Assembly: GCA_021044545.1 (NCBI GenBank)
Contig: CP087990.1
Coordinates: 1,178,001 to 1,242,000, forward strand
Source of the DNA: Comamonadaceae bacterium M7527
GTDB lineage: Bacteria > Pseudomonadota > Gammaproteobacteria > Burkholderiales > Burkholderiaceae_C
Length of the DNA stretch: 64,000 nucleotides
Reading direction: 5' to 3'
In this document: positions 52,663 to 61,921 of the stretch, piece after piece
Layout of the letters: each line of letters opens with the position of its first letter
How positions within the stretch are numbered: position 1 is the first letter of the stretch
Notes under the pieces: generated by a model
What the model was told of the DNA's origin: nothing
Databases searched by the model: none
What the model saw: only the letters and a program-made list of their open reading frames with translations
Made by a program: the position numbers and the translations under genes

Positions 52663-53702
52663 TTAACCAGCAAGCGCCGCTTCGTAGACTCTGCACGTCT
52701 GAGCAAAGGTACGGTCCCATGAGAAAGCGCTTGCACGCTGAAAGCCTAGCTTCCTAAAATGCTCCCGTTGTCCGATTTGATGCAGCGATCTATAGACGCC
52801 CGAAGCGCTTCTGGGCTAGCTTCGGACAGGAGCTGTGCGGCATTACCGGCCACCTCAGGAATCGAAGAACTGTTCATCGCTATGACCGGACAGCCCGCGC
52901 GCATGGCTTCCAGAACTGGAATTCCGAAACCTTCGTAGGCACTCGGGTAGGCCAGGCAGAACGCTTCGTTGTAAAACTGGTTGAGCTGCGCATCCGACAC
53001 ACCTAGGTAGTGCGCGAAGCGTCCGGCTAGCTGACGCTTTACCAACTCCGATTCCTGAGGTGTAAGTGCACCGCCACCAATGCAGACAAGATCAAGATCA
53101 CGCAGACCAGTCATCGCCTGCACCAAGGGCATGAAATTCTTGTATCCGCTGCGTGCTCCGACGAACAGCACAAAGGGCCGAGCTGCGCCCTTGGGTATCA
53201 CGTCCGGCGACAGCGGATGAAAGGCGCTGCCGACTCCGTTGTGGACCACATGCAATCGCTCTGGCCGGATATCTGGCAGAAACTGCAGCAGATCGCGCCG
53301 CGTACTTTCAGAGATACAGATAACGGCTTGGGACGCCCTGATCGCTGCGAACTTCTGCCAGCTATGCAGCCATTTTCGTGGACCGGAAGCAAACCGCTCG
53401 TAGATGAAATCGTGGACCGTTGTAACAACCGGCACGCTCCGCTCCGGCAGCCGGTAGTAACTCGAATGGAACAGGCTCGCCTGTGTCGGCACCGAGCAGC
53501 GCCTGTACCGTTCGGCCATACGCGTGGGGCGGGTTTCGTGACCACAAGGCATAAATTTGGCGTTTACTGCCGATCCTTCATACACCACGACCCGGCAATC
53601 ACCCTCTGCCTCGGTTTTCATGCGCTGAAGCAATTCGTTGAAGTAAACAGTGATCCCACCGTGCCGTTGAAGGGAATAAATGATGCCGTCAACAATCAGC
53701 AT
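52663..53702 (-). CDS. Family 4 (GT-B) glycosyltransferase, frameshifted near the C-terminus
   Basis: A GT-B fold mannosyl-type glycosyltransferase. LLFVGARSGYKNF-like phrasing (FVLFVGARSGYKNFMPLV) and the FCLAYPSAYEGFGIPVLEAMRAGCPVIAMNSSSIPEVAGNAAQLL donor-binding signature are clear. The ORF stops at 52746, after SIDRCIKSDNGS, but the expected ending (LHQIGQREHFRKLGFQRASAFSWDR...) is in the next frame and ends with TAA at 52663-52665. One C is missing near 52785. The corrected protein is about 346 residues and its stop lies 44 bases before the FkbM start. Confidence 0.82.
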
Positions 53703-54555
53703 TTTTCCTCAGCCCCTGCATCAATCCACGGCACACCCCGAACAGCCGATTAAGATAAATCTGGCGCTGCACCGGACGGTGCAAATTGAAAATGGCTCCG
53801 CCGATGGAGCGCCACATCACGTAGCTCAGGTGTTTGATAACGCGGTGCTCCCCAGTGCGCACGATACTACCGTTTAGATAACCAAAACCGAGACCATATT
53901 TATAATATTTCGTGACGTCTGTCTCTTGATACTCCGGGACAGGATGGTAGACCTGCAGTGTTCCCAGGTACTCGATCCGTGAGCCCGTGCGCAGCAACCG
54001 GTAGACCATATCAGTTTCTTCACCACTGCCCAGTGGCGTACCTGCACCTAGCTGTTCGTCGAAGAAGAAGCCAGCGGCGTCGAAAGCCCTGCGGCGCACG
54101 AAGATGCCTACTGATATAGGCAGCTGAAACAGGTTGCCGAAGTGGATCTCGCAATCCAGGCCGACTGGCCGGTCACCATAAGCGCGCTGTGTGTGCGGAT
54201 CAAACACATTCGTGCTAATGGCATCGAGTTCAGGTCGCCGCGTAAGGTACGCCATAACATTAGCCAGCAGCCGCTCCGGATACCAGCAATCGTCATCGGG
54301 AAAGGCGTATAAATCGCCACTGGCTTCGGCTAAACCAATATTACGGGCTTTGGACAGCGGGAGCCTACCGGTGCGTATTTCCAGCAGTGTGATGCCACGT
54401 GCAGCCAGATCGGCTTGAGGTGGTTCGAATGTGCCCTGATTGACAAAGATGAGTTCGATGGTGCATGCCGGTTCGTGTTGTGCCAGCAGCGACTGAAAGA
54501 AACGCTGCATGTCGGCATGCCGCTCTGCTCCGGTCAGGATGAGAGATAGTTTCAA
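53689..54555 (-). CDS. Family 2 glycosyltransferase
   Basis: A 288-residue GT-A enzyme. LKLSLILTGAERHADMQRFFQSLL opens the nucleotide-binding region, LYAFPDDDCWYPERLL holds the DxD motif (three consecutive Asp) and GSGEETDMVYRLLRTG the later acidic pair. I propose the TTG at 54555, because it overlaps the TGA of the upstream gene as TTGA and lies just after CGAGG; a longer frame reaches an ATG at 54627 inside that gene. It overlaps the next glycosyltransferase by 14 bases. Substrates unknown. Confidence 0.82.
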   Translation of the reverse strand: MKLSLILTGAERHADMQRFFQSLLAQHEPACTIELIFVNQGTFEPPQADLAARGITLLEIRTGRLPLSKARNIGLAEASGDLYAFPDDDCWYPERLLANVMAYLTRRPELDAISTNVFDPHTQRAYGDRPVGLDCEIHFGNLFQLPISVGIFVRRRAFDAAGFFFDEQLGAGTPLGSGEETDMVYRLLRTGSRIEYLGTLQVYHPVPEYQETDVTKYYKYGLGFGYLNGSIVRTGEHRVIKHLSYVMWRSIGGAIFNLHRPVQRQIYLNRLFGVCRGLMQGLRKNADC

Positions 54556-55985
54556 CGCAAACCTCGGAAAATGTTGGTCGTATAAATCCTGGCAATCATG
54601 GTCAGCGTCAACGTGAAAATGATCCATTGCAATGCCATCGATGTGAACTCACCCCGGCTAATATCGAGTGGAAAAGACATCAGGGTCATGATGCCGAACG
54701 GGACCAAATGCGCCAAATGGAAAAACAGACGGAAGGTCAAGGTCAACAGCAGCGGCACAAAAACGACCGACAGCCATCCAAAATTCACAAAACCCTCGGC
54801 AAGTGGGGTTATGGCGTATCCCATATCACCGTTGGAATACTCGAGTGAAAACTGTTGAGCTAAACTTTGTGCCTTTTCCCACAGTTCGAAGCCGGGCAGG
54901 ATATACAGCGGCAGGTTGAGATAGCTGCTCCCGAGTTGTTGTTCCAGCCCCGCCTGTTCTGAGTAGTAGAGCAACGGGTAATGCGGAAATATGAATTCGC
55001 CGAACAGGTTCAGCATGTTGGTGGTGATGTCTAACTCGCCAAAGGCCGAGCCCTCCAGAGCCCGGTACACACCGAGCGTTAGCAGCACGGGGAACGACAC
55101 TGCAGCCACTGCGAACAGTAATTTTTTCTTCCGGAAGATCGACAGCACGATCAGGAAAATTAATAAAATGGCCAGTTCCCGGCGGTTGCCAATAGCAATA
55201 TAGGCGTACATGAACAGCATGACGGCGACCATTTGGATGCCGCGGGCTAGCCAGGGTGTCGGGCGGTTTTCGACACTAAACAACGAAACGGCAGCGACGG
55301 CCATCAGCCACGCGAAGAAAACGTACTGCAGCAGCCACGTCTTACCTGTTTCTACCGCTTTGGAAATCACGACCCGAGAGGCTGAACCGACCATGTCGGC
55401 CACGCCTGAACTATGAAAGTTTTTGTAATAAATTAACGCGATGACCAGCCCGAACAGGGAGGCCACGATTTCGCCCGAAAATTTCGGACGCTTTTGATTT
55501 AGAAACCGGTCGATGGTGTTATCGACGCGACTAACCAAACGGGGTGTGATGAGCAGGTGTGCGAACAGGAACAAATGTGTAGATGCCAGTGACTGAGCAA
55601 GCATGGCTCGCTGAATCGTCACCGTATCGAACGAAAATATCTCGAGATCGAATGCCAGAAAAGCCAAGGGCACAGATGCGTAAATCGCCATGACTGTGTA
55701 GAGCAACATCAAACCAACATGAGCGCGTCGACCCTGGTAATACACAAAGCTGATACTGAACCACAGCGTGAGCTCAACCAGATTCGTGGCCAGTAGCAGT
55801 TTACCAAAATGTGCCAACTGCAGGGCATTAAAAGACAGACATTTGAAAAAGATTGCTAACCCGTAAAGGCACAGAATCAACGATGCAAACAACAAGAACC
55901 TAGAGTATTGTGACCGATCACTTGCCACCAATGGACCAGGGTAATGTAGCGTAGCTATCATTTTGAGCGAATTGGATTTCTGCAC
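54552..55985 (-). CDS. wzy: O-antigen polymerase-like membrane protein (Wzy candidate)
   Basis: A 477-residue protein with about ten to twelve hydrophobic helices and a long periplasmic loop between about residues 290 and 380 (TNMLNLFGEFIFPHYPLLYYSEQAGLEQQLG...). Such a topology with little sequence conservation is typical of Wzy polymerases, which link undecaprenyl-bound repeat units in the periplasm. No other gene in the locus fits this role. The ATG at 55961 is an alternative start. Assignment rests on topology and context, not on a motif. Confidence 0.7.
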   Translation of the reverse strand: MQKSNSLKMIATLHYPGPLVASDRSQYSRFLLFASLILCLYGLAIFFKCLSFNALQLAHFGKLLLATNLVELTLWFSISFVYYQGRRAHVGLMLLYTVMAIYASVPLAFLAFDLEIFSFDTVTIQRAMLAQSLASTHLFLFAHLLITPRLVSRVDNTIDRFLNQKRPKFSGEIVASLFGLVIALIYYKNFHSSGVADMVGSASRVVISKAVETGKTWLLQYVFFAWLMAVAAVSLFSVENRPTPWLARGIQMVAVMLFMYAYIAIGNRRELAILLIFLIVLSIFRKKKLLFAVAAVSFPVLLTLGVYRALEGSAFGELDITTNMLNLFGEFIFPHYPLLYYSEQAGLEQQLGSSYLNLPLYILPGFELWEKAQSLAQQFSLEYSNGDMGYAITPLAEGFVNFGWLSVVFVPLLLTLTFRLFFHLAHLVPFGIMTLMSFPLDISRGEFTSMALQWIIFTLTLTMIARIYTTNIFRGLR

Positions 55986-56112
55986 GATGCGTTAGTTTCA
56001 GCGTGTACAAATCGATGTTGTAACAAATCAGCCAACCCAATTCTTTAATTCAAAGAACCTAGTGTTGCACTTAAAAATCGACACAACCTAATTATGCCTG
56101 TTGTGCCTAACA

Positions 56113-57291
56113 TTATTTATTACCTGTAACTATTACATCATAAATAGTTGAAAACTTTTGAGCTACAACTTTCGAAGAAAACTTCATCTCACATATATTT
56201 ATAGATTTTTTCTTCATTTTAACCAAACTTTCAGAATCTAAATTAGATAAATCAGTGAGCGCCGAAGCTATAGACTCGATATTCTGAGGATCAAACAAAA
56301 TTCCATTATCATCGAACATATCAATTAGGCCACCAGCTCTAGAAAATAAACACGCATTACCAGTAGCTAAGCCTTCTAGGGCAAACATAGACAAACCCTC
56401 ATAACGACTTGGCAAAAAAACCACATCCGAATTCTTGAGTGTAGTTATTACTTCATTATGCGGCATTTCTTCTATAAATGCTACATTTTTAATATTTTTA
56501 CAATGATTAATTAACGCATTCCTCATATCACCTTTACCAACTATTGTAATTTCAAATCTATCAATCACACTCCTAGGTAAAATTTTGAGTGCATAAATAA
56601 AGTCAGTAAACCCTTTTTGATTATTTCCCAAAATATCCATTCTACCTAAACTAAAAATCTTCAATTTACCTGAAGGAGAAAAATTATCAGGAGGAAATAA
56701 TTTTACCGAATTCGGCAAAATAAAAAATGATTTATTTCCAATATTTATTAGATTTTCATCAAAATAATATTTCTTTACGAAGTCAATGTGGAATGAGTTG
56801 GTTGACAAAATCCATTTTACTTTTTTAGATATCGAATTTTTTATCAAAAATTTACCAATTCTGTAATCTAACCTATTGCTAAAAAATGTATATTCAGTCT
56901 CACTTGTTGAGTGAATTCGCACGGCCATTTTATCATAAATAAAATCATCAAGAGAATCGACAAAAACAGCCCTATCAAAAGTTTCAACAATTAATAAATC
57001 ATAATTTTCATCTTTAAATTTCTTTGAAACATGCTTGGCATAAAAATAATCATTTAGAAAATACCGTAACTTTGGTATCTTAACTTTAGGGAAAAGCCTT
57101 ACAACTTCAAGTCTATCGCGCACCAACTCATCTTCACCGTTAGGTAGAGGAAAAGGGGTCATAACTGTAACTTCTAGATCCAGATCATTTTCTAAAATAG
57201 AATTTATTAAGTTCTGAAATGCATTCGAGTACCCTGTATTTTGAGGGTAAAACACATGGCAATAAAACATTACTTTTTTCATCATCGTCAT
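56113..57291 (-). CDS. Family 4 glycosyltransferase (AT-rich)
   Basis: A 392-residue GT-B glycosyltransferase. KIFSLGRMDILGNNQKGFTDFIYALKIL marks the start of the donor-binding half, and the EX7E-like signature is VVFLPSRYEGLSMFALEGLATGNACLFSRAGGL near residue 300. Codon use is strikingly AT-rich, with many Lys, Asn, Ile and Phe residues, unlike the genes outside 56.1-59.9 kb; this indicates acquisition from a low-GC donor together with the flippase and glf genes. It overlaps the flippase stop by four bases. Confidence 0.86.
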   Translation of the reverse strand: MTMMKKVMFYCHVFYPQNTGYSNAFQNLINSILENDLDLEVTVMTPFPLPNGEDELVRDRLEVVRLFPKVKIPKLRYFLNDYFYAKHVSKKFKDENYDLLIVETFDRAVFVDSLDDFIYDKMAVRIHSTSETEYTFFSNRLDYRIGKFLIKNSISKKVKWILSTNSFHIDFVKKYYFDENLINIGNKSFFILPNSVKLFPPDNFSPSGKLKIFSLGRMDILGNNQKGFTDFIYALKILPRSVIDRFEITIVGKGDMRNALINHCKNIKNVAFIEEMPHNEVITTLKNSDVVFLPSRYEGLSMFALEGLATGNACLFSRAGGLIDMFDDNGILFDPQNIESIASALTDLSNLDSESLVKMKKKSINICEMKFSSKVVAQKFSTIYDVIVTGNK

Positions 57292-58559
57292 GCTTTTAAA
57301 CGAATTGTTAAATAAATATACATTGAAATAGTTACAAAAATTTCAACAACTAGCAACGCAAAAACTGTACCAACATTTTCATACACTGGCACTAGAATTA
57401 AACTTAACCCGACTCCTATAATAGCCGCGGCACCTAAAATTCTACTGAATGCTTGCTTATATCCCAAGTTAAGCATTGTTTGAATACCATATATATTACT
57501 TAATGCAATTATAAATGGCAAGAAAGCCATAATTTTCAAAAGTATAATTGACTCCTGGTATTGTTTGCCAAGTAATTGGCTGACAATTTGCTCAGCTAAT
57601 AAAAATAAAATAACCGATATTATCAACATTCCTGCGCCTACAACCCAAGTTATTTTATGAATAAACTCTAATCCCGCTTGTTTGTCTTCGTGTATTTTTT
57701 TACCTATTAATGGATAAATAGCTTGTGAAATTGGTTGGTATAAACCTTTAACGGCTTGAATAATTTTATCAGCTGCTGCGAAATAACCCACAGCAAATGT
57801 TATTGGTGAACAAGCCCAATATAAAGGTTGTTGATATGGTATAAAGACTGATCGCCATACTTGAAAAAAACACATGCCAACCTTCTACAAGCTGGAACTT
57901 GATCGTGGCAGCAGTTTGCCAAACAAAACGCACATTGAATTGCTTTCTCACTAAATAGAGCGACCAAATACCAGCAACAATAAATCCCATGGATGTGAGT
58001 AATGGGACCAATAAATAATCGGCTTTTTCTTTCAAGAGAATAAATATGCACAAGGTAAAAAATACTTTAGCCCCTATATTGAAGTAGGTAATGTATTTCA
58101 TTCGCTCCATTCCTTGGAATAACCAAACGGGAAACAATACTTGACCAATAACCATTCCAAAGGTTAAGAAATAAACTTGCCAATGTTGGCTAAACTTTTC
58201 AAAACTAAACACAAGCAGAGACATTAGCAGAAAACTTACCACCATTAATACAGCTTTTATCATCATCACAGAACTGAATATCTCATTGACTTTATCATTA
58301 TTCTCGCGATGAATAGATATTTGTCGGGTGGCGGATAGATTAAAGCCGTAATCTGTTGTTAACATAAAGTAATTAATTGTTGCTGCTGCAAAGGCTAGCA
58401 ATCCGAAATATTCTGGCCCCAAAACACGCACTAAATAAGGCACAGTGAGCAGAGGCAGAATATAATTTGCACCTTGCAAGAGTCCTAATGAAAATATATT
58501 GCCAACAAGGCGTTTTTTTTCTTCTGTGTCAGTTAGTTTTTTTTTAATTTTTTTAGCAT
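57288..58559 (-). CDS. wzx: Polysaccharide flippase (Wzx), frameshifted twice
   Basis: Oligosaccharide flippase of the MOP superfamily, with some 12 to 14 hydrophobic helices; LGLLQGANYILPLLTVPYLVRVLGPEYFGLLAFA is the family's N-terminal hallmark. The natural start is the ATG at 58559, overlapping the glf stop as TGATG, but a run of nine A shortly after it puts that ATG one base out of frame with the main body; ten A would correct it. A second shift lies near 57800, where the sequence AATAACATT breaks the frame before FAVGYFAAADKIIQAV. The open frame extends to 58605 inside glf, probably without meaning. With both corrected it is a protein of about 423 residues. Confidence 0.78.
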
Positions 58560-59704
58560 CAAGTCGGCTCAGCAAAAAAAGCGGGAATAGTTGCTTTGTC
58601 TGCAATTATTTTTAAGGTTTTTTGACTTGCATCCAATGCCTCGGCAATGGTGACATCCATATCTAAGTATCGGTATGTGCCTAAACGGCCTAAAAAGCTT
58701 ACATTGGTTTGTACTTTGGCTTTATCTATGTAATTATTAAGCATTGCCTTTTCGTTTACTAGGCGAATCGGATAATAGGGAATATCATCTTGCGTGCATT
58801 CACGACTGTATTCTTTAAAAATGACTGTTTGTTCGTGCGTTTCCCATGGTGTAAAGTATTTGTGTTCAGTGATGCGCGTGTAGGGTACATCTTGTTCACC
58901 ATAATTCATCACTGCACAACCTTGATAATCACCATCGTGATCTTCACGCACAAAATCCAACGTTCTATAGCCTAAACGCCCTTCTTCATAGTTGAACCAA
59001 GCATCAATCGGCCCTGTGTAAAATACATGGTCAAACTCTTTTACTTGTTCGACTTGGAACGATGTATTTATATGGATTTGAATATTTTCGTGGGACAGTA
59101 ATGCTTCAATGATCGGGGTGTAGCCCTCTTTTGGCATCCCTTGGTATTTATGGTTAAAATAATTGTCATCATAATTAAAACGAACGGGCAAACGTTTAAG
59201 TATGCTGGCTGGGAGTTCGGTTGGACTTAGACCCCATTGTTTAATAGTGTAGCCCTTGAAAAAGGCTTCATACAAATCTTTACCTATATATTTTAACGCT
59301 TGTTCTTCAAAGGATCTGGGTTCTTCGATAGTTTTATTTGCAATGGATTGAATAAAAGCTTTAGCTTCAAATGGACTTAACGTTTTATTATAGTATTGGT
59401 TAATAGTGTGTAAATTAATCGGCAATGAAAATACACGACCTTGAAATGTAGTCTTTACACGATTAATATATGGCTTGAATTCCGCATATTGGTTCACATA
59501 ATTCCATACAGATTCATTATCAGTATGAAAAATATGTGGGCCGTACTTATGAAGCATTACACCGGTTTTTTCATCGCGTTCGGAATAGCAGTTTCCGCCT
59601 ATATGATTGCGCGACTCAAAAATGTTTATCTTGTGACCAGCTTTGGCCAATTCTTGGGCTAATACTGAGCCGGTGAACCCCGCACCCACAATTGCAAAAT
59701 TCAT
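58559..59704 (-). CDS. glf: UDP-galactopyranose mutase
   Basis: A 381-residue flavoenzyme converting UDP-galactopyranose to UDP-galactofuranose. The FAD-binding motif is IVGAGFTGSVLAQELAKAGHKINIFE at residues 4-29; HIGGNCYSERDEKTGVMLHKYGPHIFHT and LPVRFNYDDNYFNHKYQGMPKEGYTPI are diagnostic segments. Together with galE and galU it gives the locus a full route from UDP-glucose to UDP-Galf, so the polysaccharide very likely contains galactofuranose. AT-rich, like the next two genes. The preceding 140 bases are very AT-rich and may hold a promoter. Confidence 0.92.
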   Translation of the reverse strand: MNFAIVGAGFTGSVLAQELAKAGHKINIFESRNHIGGNCYSERDEKTGVMLHKYGPHIFHTDNESVWNYVNQYAEFKPYINRVKTTFQGRVFSLPINLHTINQYYNKTLSPFEAKAFIQSIANKTIEEPRSFEEQALKYIGKDLYEAFFKGYTIKQWGLSPTELPASILKRLPVRFNYDDNYFNHKYQGMPKEGYTPIIEALLSHENIQIHINTSFQVEQVKEFDHVFYTGPIDAWFNYEEGRLGYRTLDFVREDHDGDYQGCAVMNYGEQDVPYTRITEHKYFTPWETHEQTVIFKEYSRECTQDDIPYYPIRLVNEKAMLNNYIDKAKVQTNVSFLGRLGTYRYLDMDVTIAEALDASQKTLKIIADKATIPAFFAEPT

Positions 59705-59846
59705 TTTCAGTCCTTTTTAATTTTTTTAAAACAAGTTTTTAATTTTTTCAACATTGTCATTTAATTTAGCAATTTTTGAATGAAGTAAATGCTACTCAAG
59801 CGCGCTTATCTTTTAACATGCATTTTTATTAAAATTAATTATTAAA

Positions 59847-60728
59847 TTAAATACTTGCGAATTTAAGTTTCTGTCTTTGAGAAATCCAGGTCGAGAACTC
59901 TTCACCCACCTCTGGGTGCACTTCAGCCAAATCAACCGTGGCTTGCAAAAAGCCAAATTTACTGCCGCAGTCGTAGCGGGTGCCTTGGTAACGGTAAGCA
60001 AACACCTTTTCGCGACGCAACAACTGGGCTATGCCGTCGGTAAGCTGAATTTCGCCACCGACACCACGGGGTATGTTTTCAAGCTCTTTAAAAATGCCAG
60101 GGGTGAGAATGTAGCGCCCTGCCACGGCCAGTGTAGTGGGGGCCACTTCGGGGGCGGGTTTTTCGATAATGTCTTCGACATCGACCAAGTTGGCCGCCAC
60201 ACCTTTCCCGCTCACAATACCATAGCGTTGAGTATGCTCTTTAGGTACGTCTTGCACAGCCAGTATGCTGGCTTGCAGACTGGCATATTGCTTGACCATT
60301 TGGGCAGTTACATATGGCTGACCGACCATGAGGTCATCTGCCAACAGCACTGCAAAGGCTTCTTGCCCCACAAGCTCTTTGGCACACAGCACTGCATGGC
60401 CCAGGCCCAAGGCGCGGGGCTGGCGGACGTAGCTGCAGATCATGTCGTCGGGTGCAATGCTGCGCGCCAAACTCAGAAGGGCTGTTTTGCCTGCCAGCTC
60501 AAGCTCGTTCTCGAGCTCGTAGGCAGTATCAAAATGGTCTTCGATGCTGCGCTTGGTGCGACCCGTGACAAAGATCATGTGCCGAATGCCCGCAGCATAG
60601 GCTTCTTCAACCGCATATTGAATAAGCGGTTTATCAACCACTGGCAACATTTCTTTGGCAGAGGCTTTGGTGGCTGGCAAAAAACGGGTGCCCAGGCCTG
60701 CAATGGGTAATACGGCTTTTTTAATCAC
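59847..60728 (-). CDS. galU: UTP-glucose-1-phosphate uridylyltransferase
   Basis: A 293-residue nucleotidyltransferase making UDP-glucose. KAVLPIAGLGTRFLPATKASAKEMLPVVDKPLIQY holds the activating G-x-G-T-R-F-P-K-like loop; the FAVLLADDLMVGQ metal site, the IVEKP-type VEDIIEKPAP segment and the GGEIQLTDGIAQLL ending are standard for GalU. Composition returns to the higher GC of the chromosome. UDP-glucose is the substrate for galE in the same locus. Confidence 0.93.
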   Translation of the reverse strand: MIKKAVLPIAGLGTRFLPATKASAKEMLPVVDKPLIQYAVEEAYAAGIRHMIFVTGRTKRSIEDHFDTAYELENELELAGKTALLSLARSIAPDDMICSYVRQPRALGLGHAVLCAKELVGQEAFAVLLADDLMVGQPYVTAQMVKQYASLQASILAVQDVPKEHTQRYGIVSGKGVAANLVDVEDIIEKPAPEVAPTTLAVAGRYILTPGIFKELENIPRGVGGEIQLTDGIAQLLRREKVFAYRYQGTRYDCGSKFGFLQATVDLAEVHPEVGEEFSTWISQRQKLKFASI

Positions 60729-60788
60729 GGGATTGTTCTTTTAAAATCGCAACCAAAAAAGGTCACAACTGGTCAAGTAAGTGCGTCA

Positions 60789-61007
60789 CTAGGTTTTAGC
60801 GGTTAGTGCCTCTGCAGTCATCAGGACTGCGGATAAATGCAACCCATACTTCACTATGGTCGATAGCAATGCGGTCAACGATTGCACAAAAAGGAAGCCT
60901 GAAACCGCTTTTCCTAGTGCAAGACGTCCGACAATAGCCAATGTTACAAAGGTCACTACATAACTAATGACCCGCGTTAATACCAGGGACATAAAGCAAC
61001 GGATCAT
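60789..61007 (-). pseudogene. Truncated polysaccharide flippase N-terminus
   Basis: A 72-residue product with two hydrophobic helices, VISYVVTFVTLAIVGRL and an amphipathic SGFLFVQSLTALLSTIVKYGLHLSAVLM stretch, resembling the start of Wzx/MOP-type flippases (LTRVISYVVTFVTLAIVGRLALGKAVSGFLFVQSL). It ends abruptly, and the rest of the gene is missing. It overlaps the upstream glycosyltransferase stop by four bases, so it is still in the operon. Likely a relic of the locus's former flippase, replaced by the AT-rich Wzx at 57288; a genuine two-helix small protein cannot be excluded. Confidence 0.6.
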
Positions 61008-61891
61008 CTAAAAGTTCTAAGCTTTGAGTTCCAATGCCAGCGACGCACCGAAGCAATTGCGAGCACCAAGCATTGGAATCCGAAGTGTCTGAACATTGAC
61101 AACAAGAATTTCGGATTACCTGTCAGAATGAGTTCACGAAGAAGCAGCGCTTGTACGTTTGCCATGTTCCTGCGCCAAGCCTGTAGCGAAGTGCTCTGGC
61201 CTGAATGAATGCGATAACGCAGTACTAGGTCAGGTATATTTGCGAATCGCATTCCCGCACGTCGCATGCGCAACCAGAGGTCCCAATCTTCGGCAAACAG
61301 ACCGTAGGCATACCCGCCCACCTTAAGTACATCAGCGCGGCGCATCATGACTGATGGATGTCCCATGCAAGTTTCGAAGGGCAGACGCTCGTGGATCCTT
61401 TCGGGGTCGAGTCGCAACGGAACTGGGCGGTCAATAACTTTATCGTGCTCGTCGATGATTTGGTAGTTACCTCCGACAACACTGATGGCGGGGTTGTCAC
61501 GAAGGAAGCACAACTGTCGCTCTAGACGTTGGGGCAATGCAATATCGTCCGCATCCATACGCGCAATAAACTCGCCTCGGGCATGGTGCAATCCAACGTT
61601 TAAGTTGTATGGTAATTGGCCTAGCGGCGTTCGCAAAAGGCGTACGCGGGCATCCTTCACGGCTTCCTTTTGCAGGTTAACCCAGAGTTCATCGCTGCAG
61701 TTATTTGCAATAATTAGGAGCTCAAGACTCGCCATCGATTGAGTGAGGACGCTTTCAATGGCAGATTTAAGAAACCCATCGTCGCGATTTACAGCTAAAA
61801 CCACCGAAACAATTGGATCGGCGGCATCTTCCTTTATGATAAATGGCAGATTTGAATTTACCAAGTCATCTAAATATATGGATAGACTCAC
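61004..61891 (-). CDS. Family 2 glycosyltransferase
   Basis: A 295-residue GT-A glycosyltransferase. VSVVLAVNRDDGFLKSAIESVLTQSMASLELLIIANNCSDE is the donor-binding start; GEFIARMDADDIALPQRLERQLCFL contains the DxD motif and GLFAEDWDLWLRMRRAG the ED acceptor motif, followed by LVLRYRIHSGQSTS. It is probably the transferase that adds fucose or a neighbouring sugar, because gmd and fcl lie directly upstream, but the specificity cannot be seen. Confidence 0.86.
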   Translation of the reverse strand: MSLSIYLDDLVNSNLPFIIKEDAADPIVSVVLAVNRDDGFLKSAIESVLTQSMASLELLIIANNCSDELWVNLQKEAVKDARVRLLRTPLGQLPYNLNVGLHHARGEFIARMDADDIALPQRLERQLCFLRDNPAISVVGGNYQIIDEHDKVIDRPVPLRLDPERIHERLPFETCMGHPSVMMRRADVLKVGGYAYGLFAEDWDLWLRMRRAGMRFANIPDLVLRYRIHSGQSTSLQAWRRNMANVQALLLRELILTGNPKFLLSMFRHFGFQCLVLAIASVRRWHWNSKLRTFR

Positions 61892-61921
61892 AAAAATTTC
61901 CGAATTAGTTCATGTACGCTG

